A stretch of 64,000 nucleotides of DNA. Source: Allodiplogaster sudhausi. Taxonomy: Eukaryota > Nematoda > Chromadorea > Rhabditida > Diplogasteridae. The stretch covers positions 80,001-144,000 of the forward strand of contig CALZFC010000092.1 in the NCBI GenBank assembly GCA_945643635.1, in the 5' to 3' direction. The notes beneath the pieces were generated by a model that had not been told where the DNA came from, searched no databases, and was given only the letters and a program-made list of their open reading frames with translations. Positions 35,545-49,318 of this stretch are shown piece by piece. Each line of letters begins with the position of its first letter. The first letter of the stretch is position 1. Both the position numbers and the translations under genes were made by a program.

Positions 35545-38500
35545 ATGGAGATCATCACGCGTCTGCTCTCCCGTTTCAGGATGGCTGACAGAAGGGGACA
35601 CAAGCCCAACCGAATTCCAATTGAACTGAAGGGAGGCTTCCTTCTTCCTGACTTTCACCTCTTGTGTCAGTTCTTATTTTTCATTCATTCTTTCTTTATT
35701 CGCAGATATAGTTGTAATGACGTTATTGGCACTCTGACGGCGACAAATTAATTGTTTGCAGCTCCTCGCGAGTTGGAACGGCTGCGAAGTCATTACATGA
35801 ATATAGTAGGAGGTTTGCGGGTTTCTCATCCCATATTCAATATAACGGAAGAAGCCTTTCATGATTGGAGCAACGGTTTTCTGATTGCAGGATTACAGAA
35901 TTTCAGTAAACCTTGTTTTGACAATGGTATCTTTTCGGAGATGATTGACTGTTGTTATTCAGATGATGACTTGCTTCTCATCCACTTCGCTACGTCCACT
36001 GGCCGTCACGTCTTCTACGCCTTCTCATTCATCGCCAAGGAGGTTATCTTCACACATCAAACGTGATTTGTAGTTGAATTATGACGCCAGGGAATGTTTC
36101 AGGTTGTCTCGAAGTTCGAATTCAAGCGCAGTTGCAGCTTTCACAGATTAGTGAATGCTGCACGTAACCGAGTTAGTTGTATAACTTGAGCCATTTATAA
36201 AATTTAAGACTTTTCATTATGCTCTGATCATTACATTATATATAATGATTTCAGTTCCGCTTCATGGAATGGTCGAGTTCCTGCATTATCATTCATGACC
36301 TCATGATGGCGGATGGAAACATCGTTCTTGTCAGTTGCTTTCCCATTCTCCAGGCTGGAGCTATTTCTGATACTTCTGTTAAATGACTCGAAATAGAAGC
36401 TTGCCCTTTGAAGGTGAGCAGTCACGCGTTATCCATTGCAATTGACATCAACGTCGCCCACCACTCGCTCTTTCTTCAGGAGTTGGTCAGTATTCTCTCA
36501 GCTGTCAGGGGGAATATTTTCCTTTCAATTCGTTTCAGCTTAGCGACTTGCTGACTGTGAATCGACTTGCCCACATCCCCAGCACCGAGGGAAGAGTAAG
36601 ATCGTTTATTGTCATTTAGTGATGTTGTTGGGGTTGATTGATGCTTCTGCTTGCTAACGCAATTTCTTCAGGAACTCGGCTTACTTTTTGTTATCTCTTG
36701 CTTTCAGTTAGTTCTGCAATGAATTGCTGATAAAGTGACGCTTTTCCCGCCATTTCCAAATGGATGATTTACGAAGCGATGACTGTTTACTATCGTTTGC
36801 ATTTTGATAATTTGGTACAGTATTTGTCATTTCCAGGCGGGTCCTGGACGTCTTCGCGCCTTCAACCTGTCCCTGCAAGCTGAATTGACGCGATACAATC
36901 AGCTGAGAACTGAAATGACAGCGATAAACGGTAAGCTTTCAGCTCTATAGCAGCTGGTTAATTTAGTCTCTGAGGATTCATGTAAGAATTGGTTTCAGCC
37001 CGACTGGTGGATCTTGGCCTTGAGCCAATTGAGGATGCATCTGTGGAGGGTCCAGCGGCAGAGGGGGAGCAGCAGGAGGAGGACGAGGGGGAAGCTGAGC
37101 CGCCGCTGAGATTCCGCCGACTAAGTCCCGACCGGCCGCGGCCGCACTTTGGTTTGTTACCGAAATTGTGACATTTCATTTTCTTTTTTTTAGAGCGAAG
37201 TCCTTTGTGTTTTTTTTCTTGTTTGGGTAGTTAAATCGCTAAATTCATTTGTAGCCGACGGCGGATTCAATGAGGAGAGACGTCGACTTCGTATTGTTGT
37301 TGACAGGTCGAACCCAGTGGCTTCTTCCTTTCACTTACCATTCTCCATCTTCGCTTTTTTCTCTCCCTCTACCTCTCTCTTCTCTCTCTTCTCTCTCTCT
37401 TCTCTCTCTCTCTCTTCCAGAGAAGCGGATCGTCTCCTGCGTCGCAGGTTCCAAGAACAAGAGGGCTGGGAAGCGAACGGAAACGACGATGAGGAGTTCT
37501 TCATGGAAGCTTCTTTGCATCAGCTGGAAGAGGAAGAGATGTGGAGACGAGTTCGTGGAGGAGCGGAGGGAGTGCAGGTCTGTGGGTGCAGAGAAAGAGG
37601 ATGGAAAGGGGGATGACCAGTCAATCATCTGCAGGTGTTCGAGATGGGAGCTCCTCCTGACAATGAGCAGGGCTTGCTCGCGAATCGCCTCGTGCAGCGG
37701 AACCGCCAGCCCGGCCCCTTCGGCCGCCGCCGCACTCCCTCGCCCATTCGCCGTCACATGATGAGACAGATGCAGGACGCCGCGAGACGCGAGGCCGAGC
37801 TCCGTCGCCATCCCCTGGTTGGTAGGGAGGAGGGGGTTGCAGTCAAGTTGTCATCCTTGGCACGTTGAGATGCTGGCTGAGAGGAATGGCAACCGCCACC
37901 AGCGACTCATGGAGCAGCTCAATCCTACACTTTTGGAATCTGTCACTCTCCCCGAGCAGCCTCAACAGTTGCAGGTTTCTCGTTAATTAGCCACTTTCAT
38001 GCCTCTCAACAAGTCGTCTTGCCTATTTCGTGATCAAGACTGGGTGTATTTGTATGGGTTAAGATAAATGATAGTGATTGAATATTAGGCACGCGGTGTG
38101 GAAGTGAGCCGAAGGATTGCGAGCGTGTCCGCCCTCATCAAGAAGTCTTCCGTTTTCGCTGCTCTCGTCAAGGAACTCCAGATCAGTGGTTATGAGAACA
38201 TGATCTTCGAGGACTCAGTCCGCCAAGTCAGGGCCACCCAGGTCCTGCTCCCTCAGGTTTGCAGTCTTTTACTGCATGTGGGCTGAACTGTGCGTGCGAA
38301 CTTGCAAAGTATGAGCAATTCCCTGGTTTAGCATCGCGCTGCTCCATACACTGCATTGACTTTCTTGAAGAAGGGCAATGATCCCCTTGAAATCTATGAA
38401 TCAATTCCTGGACAACTCGTTGCACGTCATTTTGATAGGTTAGTAATCAATATGCAATAGTAAACACATGCTCCAGTGTTTATCGATCCTCTTCATTTAA

Positions 38501-39983
38501 CCAAATGCACTCTTTTTTTAGAATCCCAATGAACGAGTCTTTCGACACGATTCAGACAGTTCTCTCATCTCATGGCCATGTTCTCATCTTTGCTGGAGTC
38601 AGAAATTGCTGCATTATCCAGGTTGTTGTTTTGGTTGTCTAATAAAAGGAAGGAAATATTCCTTTAGATGTATGACTACAACTACGCAGAGAAGAGGATG
38701 GACTACCGAATGCTCTCTGCTGATTCGGTACATTCGCTGCTTCCAGTTTAATATACATTTCGATTTCATCTTGTGGTTTTTAGGAGATAACTGATGTTGG
38801 TTATTGTAGAAGTTCGGCCTTCCTCAACACGATCCAGCAAATGTCTTGACGGTGACGTCGAATGAACCCTCTACTGTCTTCCTGGCAACCGGGCAGTTCA
38901 AACTGTGGAAGTTGGATCTGGCCTCGAATGCATGGACCAAGATTCAGATTCATCGTCAGTTTCAGTTCTTTCTGCCTTCTTTCTCTGGCGGGCAATTTAT
39001 AAAATACTTTGAAATGTAATAATCTAACATTGTAACGAATGAATTAAGCGAAAGGATGTTAAGCGAAAGTGTCGCTTCCAGATGAGTTCTCGGAGCACCA
39101 GGCAGTGATGGGAATGAGTGTCACGAACGACGGTCGCCTTCTGGGCATGCTGCGCAACCATCAGAATGTTCTGTTCTTTTTCTACGTTCATTTCCTTTCC
39201 TAAGGGGGGTTCACAAGCAATGATTGATATCTTTGCAGCGGAATGGGCTCGCGGTGGCCTCGGTCAGCTTCCAGCCTCGACGACTCACTGCCATGTGCAT
39301 CGAGTTGGTTGACAACTCTCTCTCTCTCACACACACTCTCTCTCTTTCTCTCTCTCTCTCTCTTCTCTCTCCTCTCCGCTCTCCCTCTCCTCTCTCCAAT
39401 ACTTGTAATCGTACTCCTTGAGTGCCCTTCGACCTCTCATGCGCTTTGATCTGCGAGAGGCCTGCTGGGAGGAGAAGGTTTCTTTTAACATAATCGTTTA
39501 TTTGCTCCGTTTTCTTTCTCTCCTCTTTCTCTAACCTAACTTAACTAATCTCTCACCTCGCAGGTGGTGACAGTGACCCAGCTCCTGCGTGTTTTGTTCA
39601 AGCTGGAGAAAGAGGCGGGTGAGCTCGAGTTCCTTCGCCACCTGGAAGAGATGGCCTGGATGCACGATCGTCAGCTCGTGTACTCGGGGGTTTGTCTCTT
39701 TTATCATCTTTTATTAGATTTTCATCAAACTAACTCCCTTACGCTTTTATTTCTAAAATGTATCAATATATATGTTAATAAAATGCAGAATATTGTATTT
39801 CTTCTCTCCTCACTTGTCTTTCTTGAGGAAAAAAGAATAGAATCATGAAAAGGGAAAATAAATGCAGAGCAGGAAAGTATTTCCTAGTCGTTGTTGTTGT
39901 TGCAGTGCTCGCTGAACCGCATCCGCGAGTGTCGTCTCTGCCATCCGCCGGATGGATCTGATATTGTTCCCCATTTCCATTGA
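35545..39983 (+). CDS. Unrecognised protein, probable beta-propeller, multi-exon
   Basis: A long series of splice-flanked + strand exons gives one continuous product. It starts MEIITRLLSRFRMADRRGHK at 35,545 (a second Met, MADRRG, is 12 codons later) and stops at TGA 39,981-39,983 after IVPHFH. The first third has strand-like repeats (DDDLLLIHFATSTGRHVFYA; FRFMEWSSSCIIHDLMMADG). The middle is acidic then Arg-rich (RRRTPSPIRRHMMRQMQDAA) with a coiled-coil-like stretch. The last part again has about five propeller-like blades (TIQTVLSSHGHVLIFAGVRN; TGQFKLWKLDLASNAWTK; MGMSVTNDGRLLGMLRNHQN), then a helical tail (LLRVLFKLEKEAGELEFLRH). I recognise no family; a WD-like nuclear pore, cullin-adaptor or scaffold protein is possible. 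Several internal splice sites between 35.8 and 37.6 kb are uncertain. Confidence 0.6.
39318..39395 (+). repeat. CT-rich array in an intron of the propeller gene
   Basis: CACACACTCTCTCTC followed by CT repeats over about 75 bp, pyrimidine on the transcript strand. Confidence 0.9.
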
Positions 39984-40480
39984 TCCCCCTTATCTTTCAC
40001 TCTTTGTATGACATTCCTTAGTATATATTTTATTCTACTCGTAGATGCTGATGGCATCCTTCTAGCATATTAATGCATTATTGTTGTTTCTGAGATCGCT
40101 AGAAAGAAGTTCCGCTCCACCCGCGAGTCACGCAACACTTGTCTGTTGTGTCTTGTACGAGTGAGAAGTCATAGTGGAGGAATAGGAGAGCGTGAATCCC
40201 TTGTAATTTATAGTCGTTATCTGTGTTCTTCTTTTCATCCATTCTAAGCAATGGCCCGAAATCCCATTCCGAGTTCTCTCATTATATTTTTATCGTATCG
40301 ACCAGATCAGTTCATGCGTGTAGACCCCGTTCTCTTTCATACTCATATCTGCTTGCTTTCCCCTGCAGGAATATGTGTGAAAAGAAAGAAGACGAGATGA
40401 AGATGATCATGACGGAGTTATGCTTTCCGCTGTTATCCCCGCGCAATTACTTATCACTCTTCTTACTGTATCCCTGATGA

Positions 40481-40486
40481 AATAAA
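40481..40486 (+). terminator. Candidate poly(A) signal for the propeller gene
   Basis: AATAAA about 500 bp downstream of the stop codon; the first canonical hexamer that I noticed on that strand. Confidence 0.4.
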
Positions 40487-40913
40487 GAGACAACTCAAGT
40501 CCTTTCGCTTCAATACACATGTTAAGAAGAAAAAAAGAGGAGCTATTGCTCCTTTTCCAACGGTTCATTGTGAAATTAATATAGCCAATGTGCGCGTTTA
40601 GGGTCCCTGCCTCTTATTACACTGGCACCGCATTGCAAGTAGAGGAAAGATCCTGCTCTTCCGTGGTCTTCCAAATCATAACAGTGCGACATCAAAATGA
40701 CTAGCACTGCATGGATAGTGTTGCTCATACGGACACGTCACACCCTCATTGATATACCGTAACCTCAGCTTTCGGATGTTAGATGGGAATACAGATGTTC
40801 ATCTTCCCCGTGAAAACATCTCGAACAAACTCAGCTACATTTCGCGTTTGTCCCATTGCTAATAACACGATCTACTTTGGGCTCTTTCGTTAACAACATC
40901 ACCAAAAGCCTTT

Positions 40914-40919
40914 TTTATT
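40914..40919 (-). terminator. Candidate poly(A) signal for NDUFS6
   Basis: TTTATT on the + strand (AATAAA on -) about 73 bp past the NDUFS6 stop codon. Confidence 0.5.
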
Positions 40920-40991
40920 TATACATTCACTATATTTCAAAGGGCAATGCATGGATCTAGTGTGGGTGACTCTGGTTCTCGTCTTCCAAGC

Positions 40992-41530
40992 CTATGCGTT
41001 GAGATGGTGGATTGATTTGTGTTCTTCTGTGACGGTGACGTATGAGTTGAAGAAGCGATTGCCGCAGTAGCCGCAGGAGTGGTAGCCGGGCTTGTCCAGG
41101 TTGATGTAGACGCGGGGGTGGCCGAGTGCGGCGTGGCCTCCGTCACAGAACACCACCGATTCGTGCCCGCAATCCTAGGAAGGAGTCACTTCCACTCTCC
41201 TAGTGGTAACACTTTCAGCAAGTCAATAGATAACTAATTCGTTCTGAACAAGAAAGGATACACAGCTTTCCTAGAGACCTCTCAAAACCAAGAATGACCA
41301 ACCTTGGGAGCCCTCTCGGCGATGAGTTTGGCCGCGATGTTCGGGTTCACTTGCTTCGGTGCAATATCAAAGCGCTGAAGACGCCAGTCACCCTTGTCCC
41401 ACGACTGAAATTCCTTCTCTTGGTATTTCATTTAAAGCGAGCTTGAAATAGAAGAGAAATCGTGAGAGGAGAGGGAGAAAACGATAAGGGGGTGCATAGA
41501 GGAGAGGGAGAGAGAGAGTGAGAGAGAGAA

Positions 41531-41573
<43 letters not shown>

Positions 41574-41729
41574 GACAGAGTGAGAGAGTGCGAATTGACT
41601 AGCCTGTCCAGTGTGCGTGACCTGATCGGGCTTGGTCTCGGCCTTGTCAGTGGTGGAAGGGAGTTTGCTGGAAAGAAGTCTCAGCTGCTGCCGAGCAGAA
41701 GCCGCGGTCAATCCACGGGCAGCTAGCAT
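40992..41729 (-). CDS. NDUFS6: Complex I Fe-S subunit 6 (13 kDa A subunit), mitochondrial
   Basis: Zinc-binding accessory subunit needed for late assembly of mitochondrial NADH:ubiquinone oxidoreductase. Three exons on the - strand (41,729-41,604; 41,404-41,303; 41,174-40,992) give 136 residues. The N-terminus [20 protein letters not shown] is a typical mitochondrial targeting peptide; an in-frame Met at 41,804 would add 25 residues and I consider it less likely. The conserved VTHTGQ motif ends exon 1. The C-terminal zinc site is intact: Cys in VVFCDGG, His in [12 protein letters not shown] and two Cys in CGYCG. About 18 residues follow CGYCGNRF, longer than the few in human. Intron 1 appears to start with GC (CAG|GCTAGT) and carries a GA/CT array. 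NDUFS6 lies about 350-425 bp downstream of NFS1 on the same strand. Confidence 0.9.
41535..41570 (-). repeat. (GA)n in NDUFS6 intron 1
   Basis: Perfect GA run on + (CT on the transcript) of about 36 bp, inside the intron with the GC donor. Confidence 0.95.
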
Positions 41730-41844
41730 TTCTACGATCGATTTATATGCCCTCTCCACACAAACGCCATCCTCGAGAATAGTTGTCTGGGTATAAATCA
41801 CCATTCAAGTTTCTTTGACAACAACGAGTTTAATATTAAATATC

Positions 41845-41850
41845 TTTATT
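41845..41850 (-). terminator. Candidate poly(A) signal for NFS1
   Basis: TTTATT on + (AATAAA on -) about 305 bp past the NFS1 stop, just before the NDUFS6 start region. Confidence 0.4.
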
Positions 41851-42153
41851 CGTCTTTTCAACAGAAGAGTATACTATTTACATTTAATAGCACAACAAAA
41901 AAGCTGTGACTTCACTGGAGCGACAGACAGTAACAGTAAAGAAAATAAGTAAGCTGTGCTACTGCAAATGCCCGACAGTTCATCAAACCCAGACAAAGCT
42001 GTACTCACCAAAACTTTCCATCTGTGCCTAATGTCAAATAATATTAGAGCAGTAATGATAATTTTAGACACACGTGGGAGCAAATCACGAGTGAACGATG
42101 AGTGTAAAGATTAACATTTGTAGGGCAAAACAAAAGTACGCTTGTGCACTGAA

Positions 42154-44333
<2,180 letters not shown>

Positions 44334-44366
44334 CGCCTTATAACACCAACACCGTTTGCCAACCAT

Positions 44367-45016
44367 CTCCCACTCTTATAGTGAACCACCCCTCCACTAT
44401 ATACCAACTTGGACCAAACGATCCTGCTTCAATGATATCTCCTCATGGCAGCTCTAACCAACCTTCCGAAGCTGAGCAATAACGACGAACTGAGCAATAA
44501 CTCCATTTATGCTAATGGCCATCTCAGACAACGAAAAATTAGATACACAAGAAGATAGCAGACTAGCAGGGCCCTCTTTCACATTCCCATGAGGTCGAGA
44601 AAGAAACTGTCTTGTACCAAAAAGTAGGGGAGGGAGGGTTGGTTTCTGGAGAGAAACCATCGAGAGCACCGTGCAGTTACAAAGGGAAGAGAAGGGGGAG
44701 AGGTGGTGTGTGAGCAGAGGAAGAGAGGGCAAAGGCCAAGGAAGAGAGGGCACTCTCCCCTCACAATCATGAGTACAAGGCTTCCTGCTGAGTGAAGACT
44801 GTTGCAACAGGAATCAAGGAAACAAACCATGGAAGGAAACGATCTTGGCTGCACTAACAATCACTTTCTTAAACTTATTTCAGTCGGGAATTGATTGTAG
44901 GATGAGGCAATTAATGAGGCAAAAAAAGTGATCAAGGATTTAAAACATCAAGAACGAACTGAGGCTTTCTTTTCAAGCGCATTATCCGAGAAAGTAGAAG
45001 CTTCAATAAACCATCA
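44367..45016. other. Intergenic between CK2 alpha and NFS1
   Basis: About 650 bp holding the 3' UTR of CK2 alpha and the upstream region of NFS1. The frames present are low-complexity. No canonical poly(A) hexamer was obvious on the - strand. Confidence 0.55.
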
Positions 45017-48000
45017 TTAGTTGGAGGTGACAAGTTGATTGCTGAGAGAGGAAGGGGAGGGGGCGTTGACGGGGACGGGAGGGGGCACTCCAGCCGAGTC
45101 GGCCGCGGCATCCCTGCCCAGAGGGGCGAAGTACGCATGCGACATCGCCTCCCGCGCCGTCAGACGCTCCTGGAAAAGTACGCTAGAATTGGTCGTACGT
45201 TAAATGACAGTTTAATCATCACTATGAAAACCCCGTCTGACCTGGTGATCATAGCGTAGCAGTTTGTCAAGGAAGTCAAGAGATTCAGTGGAGACAAGAT
45301 GCTGATTCTCCGAGTGGACGAATCTCTCCCATCTCTTGCGAGAGTGCCTTCCGAGGATGTCGTTGAAGCGGGGGTCCAGATCGATGTGGTACTTCTCAAG
45401 GTACTCGAACAACTCCTCCGTTCCAAGAACCTTTGCGATTCGCACCAACTGAAATGAGTGCAGTTTTTAACAGCAAAGAACAACATAATACTAAAATTCT
45501 TTCACGATTAATTTATAGTTCAAGTTCAAACCAACGAATTCAAGCATTCTCCATAACATGAAACACCAAAAGACTAAATAAACCCTTTCTTCAACCCGCT
45601 GTCTGCCATAAGTTGACGCCACGAACTACCGTATTCGCTTCTCTAACCTGGTCATAGTTGTCGTGTCCGTGGAAGAAGGGTTCTTTGCGGAAGATCATGC
45701 TTGCCAGCATACAGCCGAGACTCCACATATCCAGTGAATAGTCGTAGCACTGGTAGTCAACCAGCAACTCGGGGCCCTTCAACATCAACCAATTTTACAC
45801 AATTAATTTGGTAGTGACCATTGAATTCCCACTATGACTTTAGATGTGAATGGTTAGATTACTAGAAATAAAATTAATCTGAAAATGAATACCCAATACA
45901 ATGTAGGAAATTCAGAACGAAATTCAAACCTTGAAATAACGAGAAGCAACGCGAACATTGTAATCCTGCTTGGGATGGTAAAACTCTGCCAGACCCCAAT
46001 CAATAAGCCGCAACTATAAAACAGGGAAGTTGATTCAAAATACATGATTATCTCATTTATGGCCGAGGAAATAATTTTGTATGTGCGATCACAAAATTTT
46101 CTGAATGAAGTGCCACAATTCGTCAACGCGCTTTATACATGACAGACTTTAAAAAAAATATTGTAAAAAGCCTCGCCTGTCGCTTTTCGTGATCGATCAT
46201 GACATTGTGGGGCTTGACATCCCTGTGCATTATTCCCATAGAATGGCAGTAGTCCAGGGCGCGCAGAAGTTCGTACAAGTAATACCTAAATCATGAAGAA
46301 ATCAGTCTGTCTTTAGTCATGGGAAAAAATCCAGAGCTCATATTCTGAACACAAGAGAATGAAGAATTAACATCCGGGGAACAAAATCCACGATTGTAAG
46401 AAAATTAAATGTTCATACCGAATGTCCAGATCTGTTAGCGTTTGATACAGCTGCTTGAAGTCCGTGTTGTTCACGTATCTAGAAAGGGTCGACTATTAGG
46501 TTTGTGAGTATTCTCTTGCTACTTTCGCGTCCTTCTACCAACATTGTAATAGCAACACATTGCAGAAAATGAAAAATCCACTGGTTTTAAAAACAAGGCA
46601 AAGCACACAAACTCGAAGACAAGAGCGGGCGTCCTCGAGATTGGATCCTTGACAACATCAAGAAGTGTGATGACGTTCGTTCCATTCTTTAAATTCTCCA
46701 GAATCTTGATCTCGCGCTTTATCTTCTTCTTCTTCACCGGCTGAAATCATATAAGTTGTTATATGACAACAGAATTAATTAAAAAGATACCGTAAGCTCC
46801 ACAGACCCACCCAGATTTTGGCGTAAAGATTCTGTATTACTCTTACCCACCTTGCTTCTCGGGAACCAGACTCACTACCCCACCCAATTTTCCCAAAGCA
46901 GTCGACAGTGGCATTTATTCCCGCAATGGCACGAAAATGCTAGGGAAGGAATAAAGTGAATACTGAATATGATGCTCAAGCTCTTCGATCTAACATAGGA
47001 CGACTTAAAGGCATCCAGAAAGATCGCTGATACAAAGCATCATTTCAAAATAAAAACTATAACAAAAACACACCGTACCTTAAGAATCTTTATGACACAC
47101 TTTTCCTCCGTTGTCATGTTTACTCCTTCGAAGACTTCTGAATACTTTCCCCGTCCAAGCTTCCGCACGAGCTGATAATAAAGATATTCGTTGTCATAAT
47201 AAGAAGGAACAAAAATTTGAAAAAAACGACTAACTTGATAGCTGTCGATGTCTCCCCATTCGATGACGTGCGTCTCGTAGTCCCAGTATTCCCGTGGCTT
47301 ATTTGGATTCACCTGCAGAAAGAAGGTTCAAAACAACAAAGGCACTTTTAATTGTTCAAGTGATTTCAGGTGCTCGTCACAAAGTAAACAGTAAAGTATA
47401 TCAATAAAGAATAATGATTGACATTGCAGATTTTAACTTATGGAATAAAAAACCAACATCTGCGTAGACTTTGGAGCGACTTGGAAGGGGGGCCATCGTG
47501 TAACTGGTATGGGAATGAAGGTGTCAGATCTTGCAAGACACTGCAACCATAGATAGTAATAACTCCGTTCTCTTCACTATAAACGAAGCAATGGCGGCGC
47601 TCAACGTCAATATGGAAGGACGGCAATAAACCGGCTCAAACGCGGAGAGAGCACAAAGTTTCTGCGTACACTAGCAAAGATAGTCATTGACGAGATAAGA
47701 ACATGGGGCACATCAACAAGCTGAGCGATCACTGGTATGAGCGGAGAGGACGAGGAAGATAAGACAAACGTCGTTGTTTCGAAGGACGGAGGCGAGGGAT
47801 ATACGCTGAGGAGGGAAATAAAGATGGATGGCCGGCAACGGAGAGAATGAACACAACTCGGTCTCGATCACACGCGCGCACTCCTTTCGACAAAATCGGA
47901 TTAGAAATTGGAATTTGTAAAGTGAACTATACGAAGATTCACTACACTTAAAATCAAGGAAAATACGTATGACTCGATCAGCTACTTACTTCGAAGTGGA

Positions 48001-48091
48001 ATATGCGTGCCTGTGCTCGATCTCCAGATTTCCAAATTGCCAAATGAGATAAAGACGAGACTTTAACGGGATTACAATAAATAACAAACAT
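45017..48091 (-). CDS. CSNK2A1: Casein kinase II catalytic subunit alpha
   Basis: Constitutively active, acidophilic Ser/Thr kinase of cytosol and nucleus. Ten exons on the - strand give about 382 residues: 48,091-47,990; 47,312-47,235; 47,171-47,079; 46,740-46,607; 46,478-46,419; 46,285-46,177; 46,013-45,930; 45,776-45,648; 45,448-45,242; 45,169-45,017. Landmarks: Gly-rich loop [15 protein letters not shown] lysine in CVIKILK, the CK2-specific basic [37 protein letters not shown] (DWG instead of DFG), [20 protein letters not shown] and [18 protein letters not shown]. Exon 1 is inferred; its frame ([13 protein letters not shown], donor GTAAGT) aligns with the vertebrate N-terminus but adds about 20 residues. 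The exon 4/5 join adds two residues at the hinge (FEFVYVNNTDF), and the intron after EKRQ appears to begin with GC. The tail is short and Pro/Ser-rich. Confidence 0.93.
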
Positions 48092-48427
48092 GTGAATTTT
48101 GATCGCGTGTAACTTAGTGTTGTTTGCAGTTAACACATCGAACTACAGTGCAAACAAATTCTTTGGAAGACCATGCATAATTTCACGCTCCAAAAATCCT
48201 GGCCATCTTGAATCAAATGCTATATAAAACCACTTTAAAAGTCACCCTCGGGGAAGCCCTTCATTTAATGTTTCTCATATCTGTTTCAGCTTATGCGACG
48301 TAATTTTTCATCATAATATTGTTCACCATATGTGGATTACATAATCGTTTTGTAATTATTTTGAATAGGTTTTGTAATGAAATTGCACATGCTGCAGATT
48401 GGGGAGCCATTCTGAAGTCTCCTTTCG
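48092..48427. promoter_or_regulatory. Shared divergent promoter region, CK2 alpha / microprotein
   Basis: About 336 bp separate the inferred CK2 alpha start codon (- strand) from the start codon of the + strand DUF4535-like gene. Both promoters must lie within or overlap this segment unless 5' UTR introns exist. I see no convincing TATA box for either gene. The call rests on gene orientation only. Confidence 0.4.
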
Positions 48428-48933
48428 ATGGGCGTTCTGTCTCATCTCTTTTCCCTCACGATTGGCGCGTATGCCGGCGCCTATTTTGCACAGAATTATG
48501 AGGTTTCCTTTTGCCTTGATAGAAAGTTTGGGACCGCAATTTATAGCCAAACGCATTCCAACATTAAAATTGAACATGTCATGCAGCCTTCTGATAACAT
48601 TGCGCACATCTTGGGGAGACTTGTCCAGGTCTCTTTTCGCAGGAGTCATACAGCTAATAAGTCTTGTCTTTTTGTCAGAGATGGTATAACATGATCTAAC
48701 TATTACTGATCTGATATGGACAAGCTTCAAAAGATGTGACGCAATTTCAGATCCTGCCTAAGCTTCCGTCGGTAACTGAAATGAATGTGAAGGAAGCCCG
48801 GGAGGCGGTGGAAGAAAAAGCCGAGGAGGTAAAGGATCTTTTGCTTCAGATTCAAAAGCTTCCTTCCCCTTCCGTGTTGATGGAGAAGATGGAGGAATTC
48901 GTGAAAGAAATATTGACGGGCAAGAAGCAATGA
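48428..48933 (+). CDS. DUF4535-like single-helix microprotein
   Basis: Two exons, 48,428-48,502 and 48,751-48,933, give 85 residues. The N-terminus MGVLSHLFSLTIGAYAGAYF is a single glycine-rich membrane helix followed by AQNYEILPKLPS. The GxxxG...Y.AQ.Y pattern just before a proline-containing turn matches the DUF4535 family, which includes plant mitochondrial microproteins and the peptide from the human SLC35A4 upstream frame. The rest is a charged amphipathic helix (VKEAREAVEEKAEEVKDLLL) ending GKKQ. It probably sits in an organelle membrane, likely mitochondrial, with the helix exposed. The donor GAG|GTTTCC is weak but gives perfect phase. The family assignment rests on one short motif, so it is moderate. 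Confidence 0.6.
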
Positions 48934-49318
48934 TCGCAGGGCCGGTGCTTCTCTTGTACTCGCCCATTTTTCTCATTTTTTTTTTTGCACGGGTGAAAGT
49001 TAGTGTTTATATGAACTAGGTCACCATTAGCGAAGACTTCTAATATTTATAGGTTGACTGAAAGCTGCAATTTGTTAACTAGCCTTGATTCTCATTTGTT
49101 TGGTTGTAACAATTACAGACACATATGGTTAAAGCAAAAGTACCTAGGGTACAACTCGTATAAAGAGGCAAGCAGAAGCAGCTGAAGTTACCATATCGTT
49201 TTATAAATTAGAACTAATTCTACCGTATCACAGGAAGAGACTGCAACGGATGGGTACACGCTATCTGCATGAAATGAAAACAAGAACACGTTGAACGCAA
49301 ATGGATAGAGTACTGTGA
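48934..49318. other. Short convergent gap, nothing recognised
   Basis: About 385 bp between the convergent 3' ends of the microprotein gene and the giant - strand gene. Contains a short poly(T) and no frame of note. Confidence 0.6.

Larger units (their letters stand above)
39984..40930. other. Convergent intergenic region and 3' UTRs
   Basis: Between the 3' end of the + strand propeller gene and the 3' end of NDUFS6. No frame of note. It contains a candidate + strand poly(A) signal at 40,481 and a candidate - strand one at 40,914-40,919. Confidence 0.6.
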
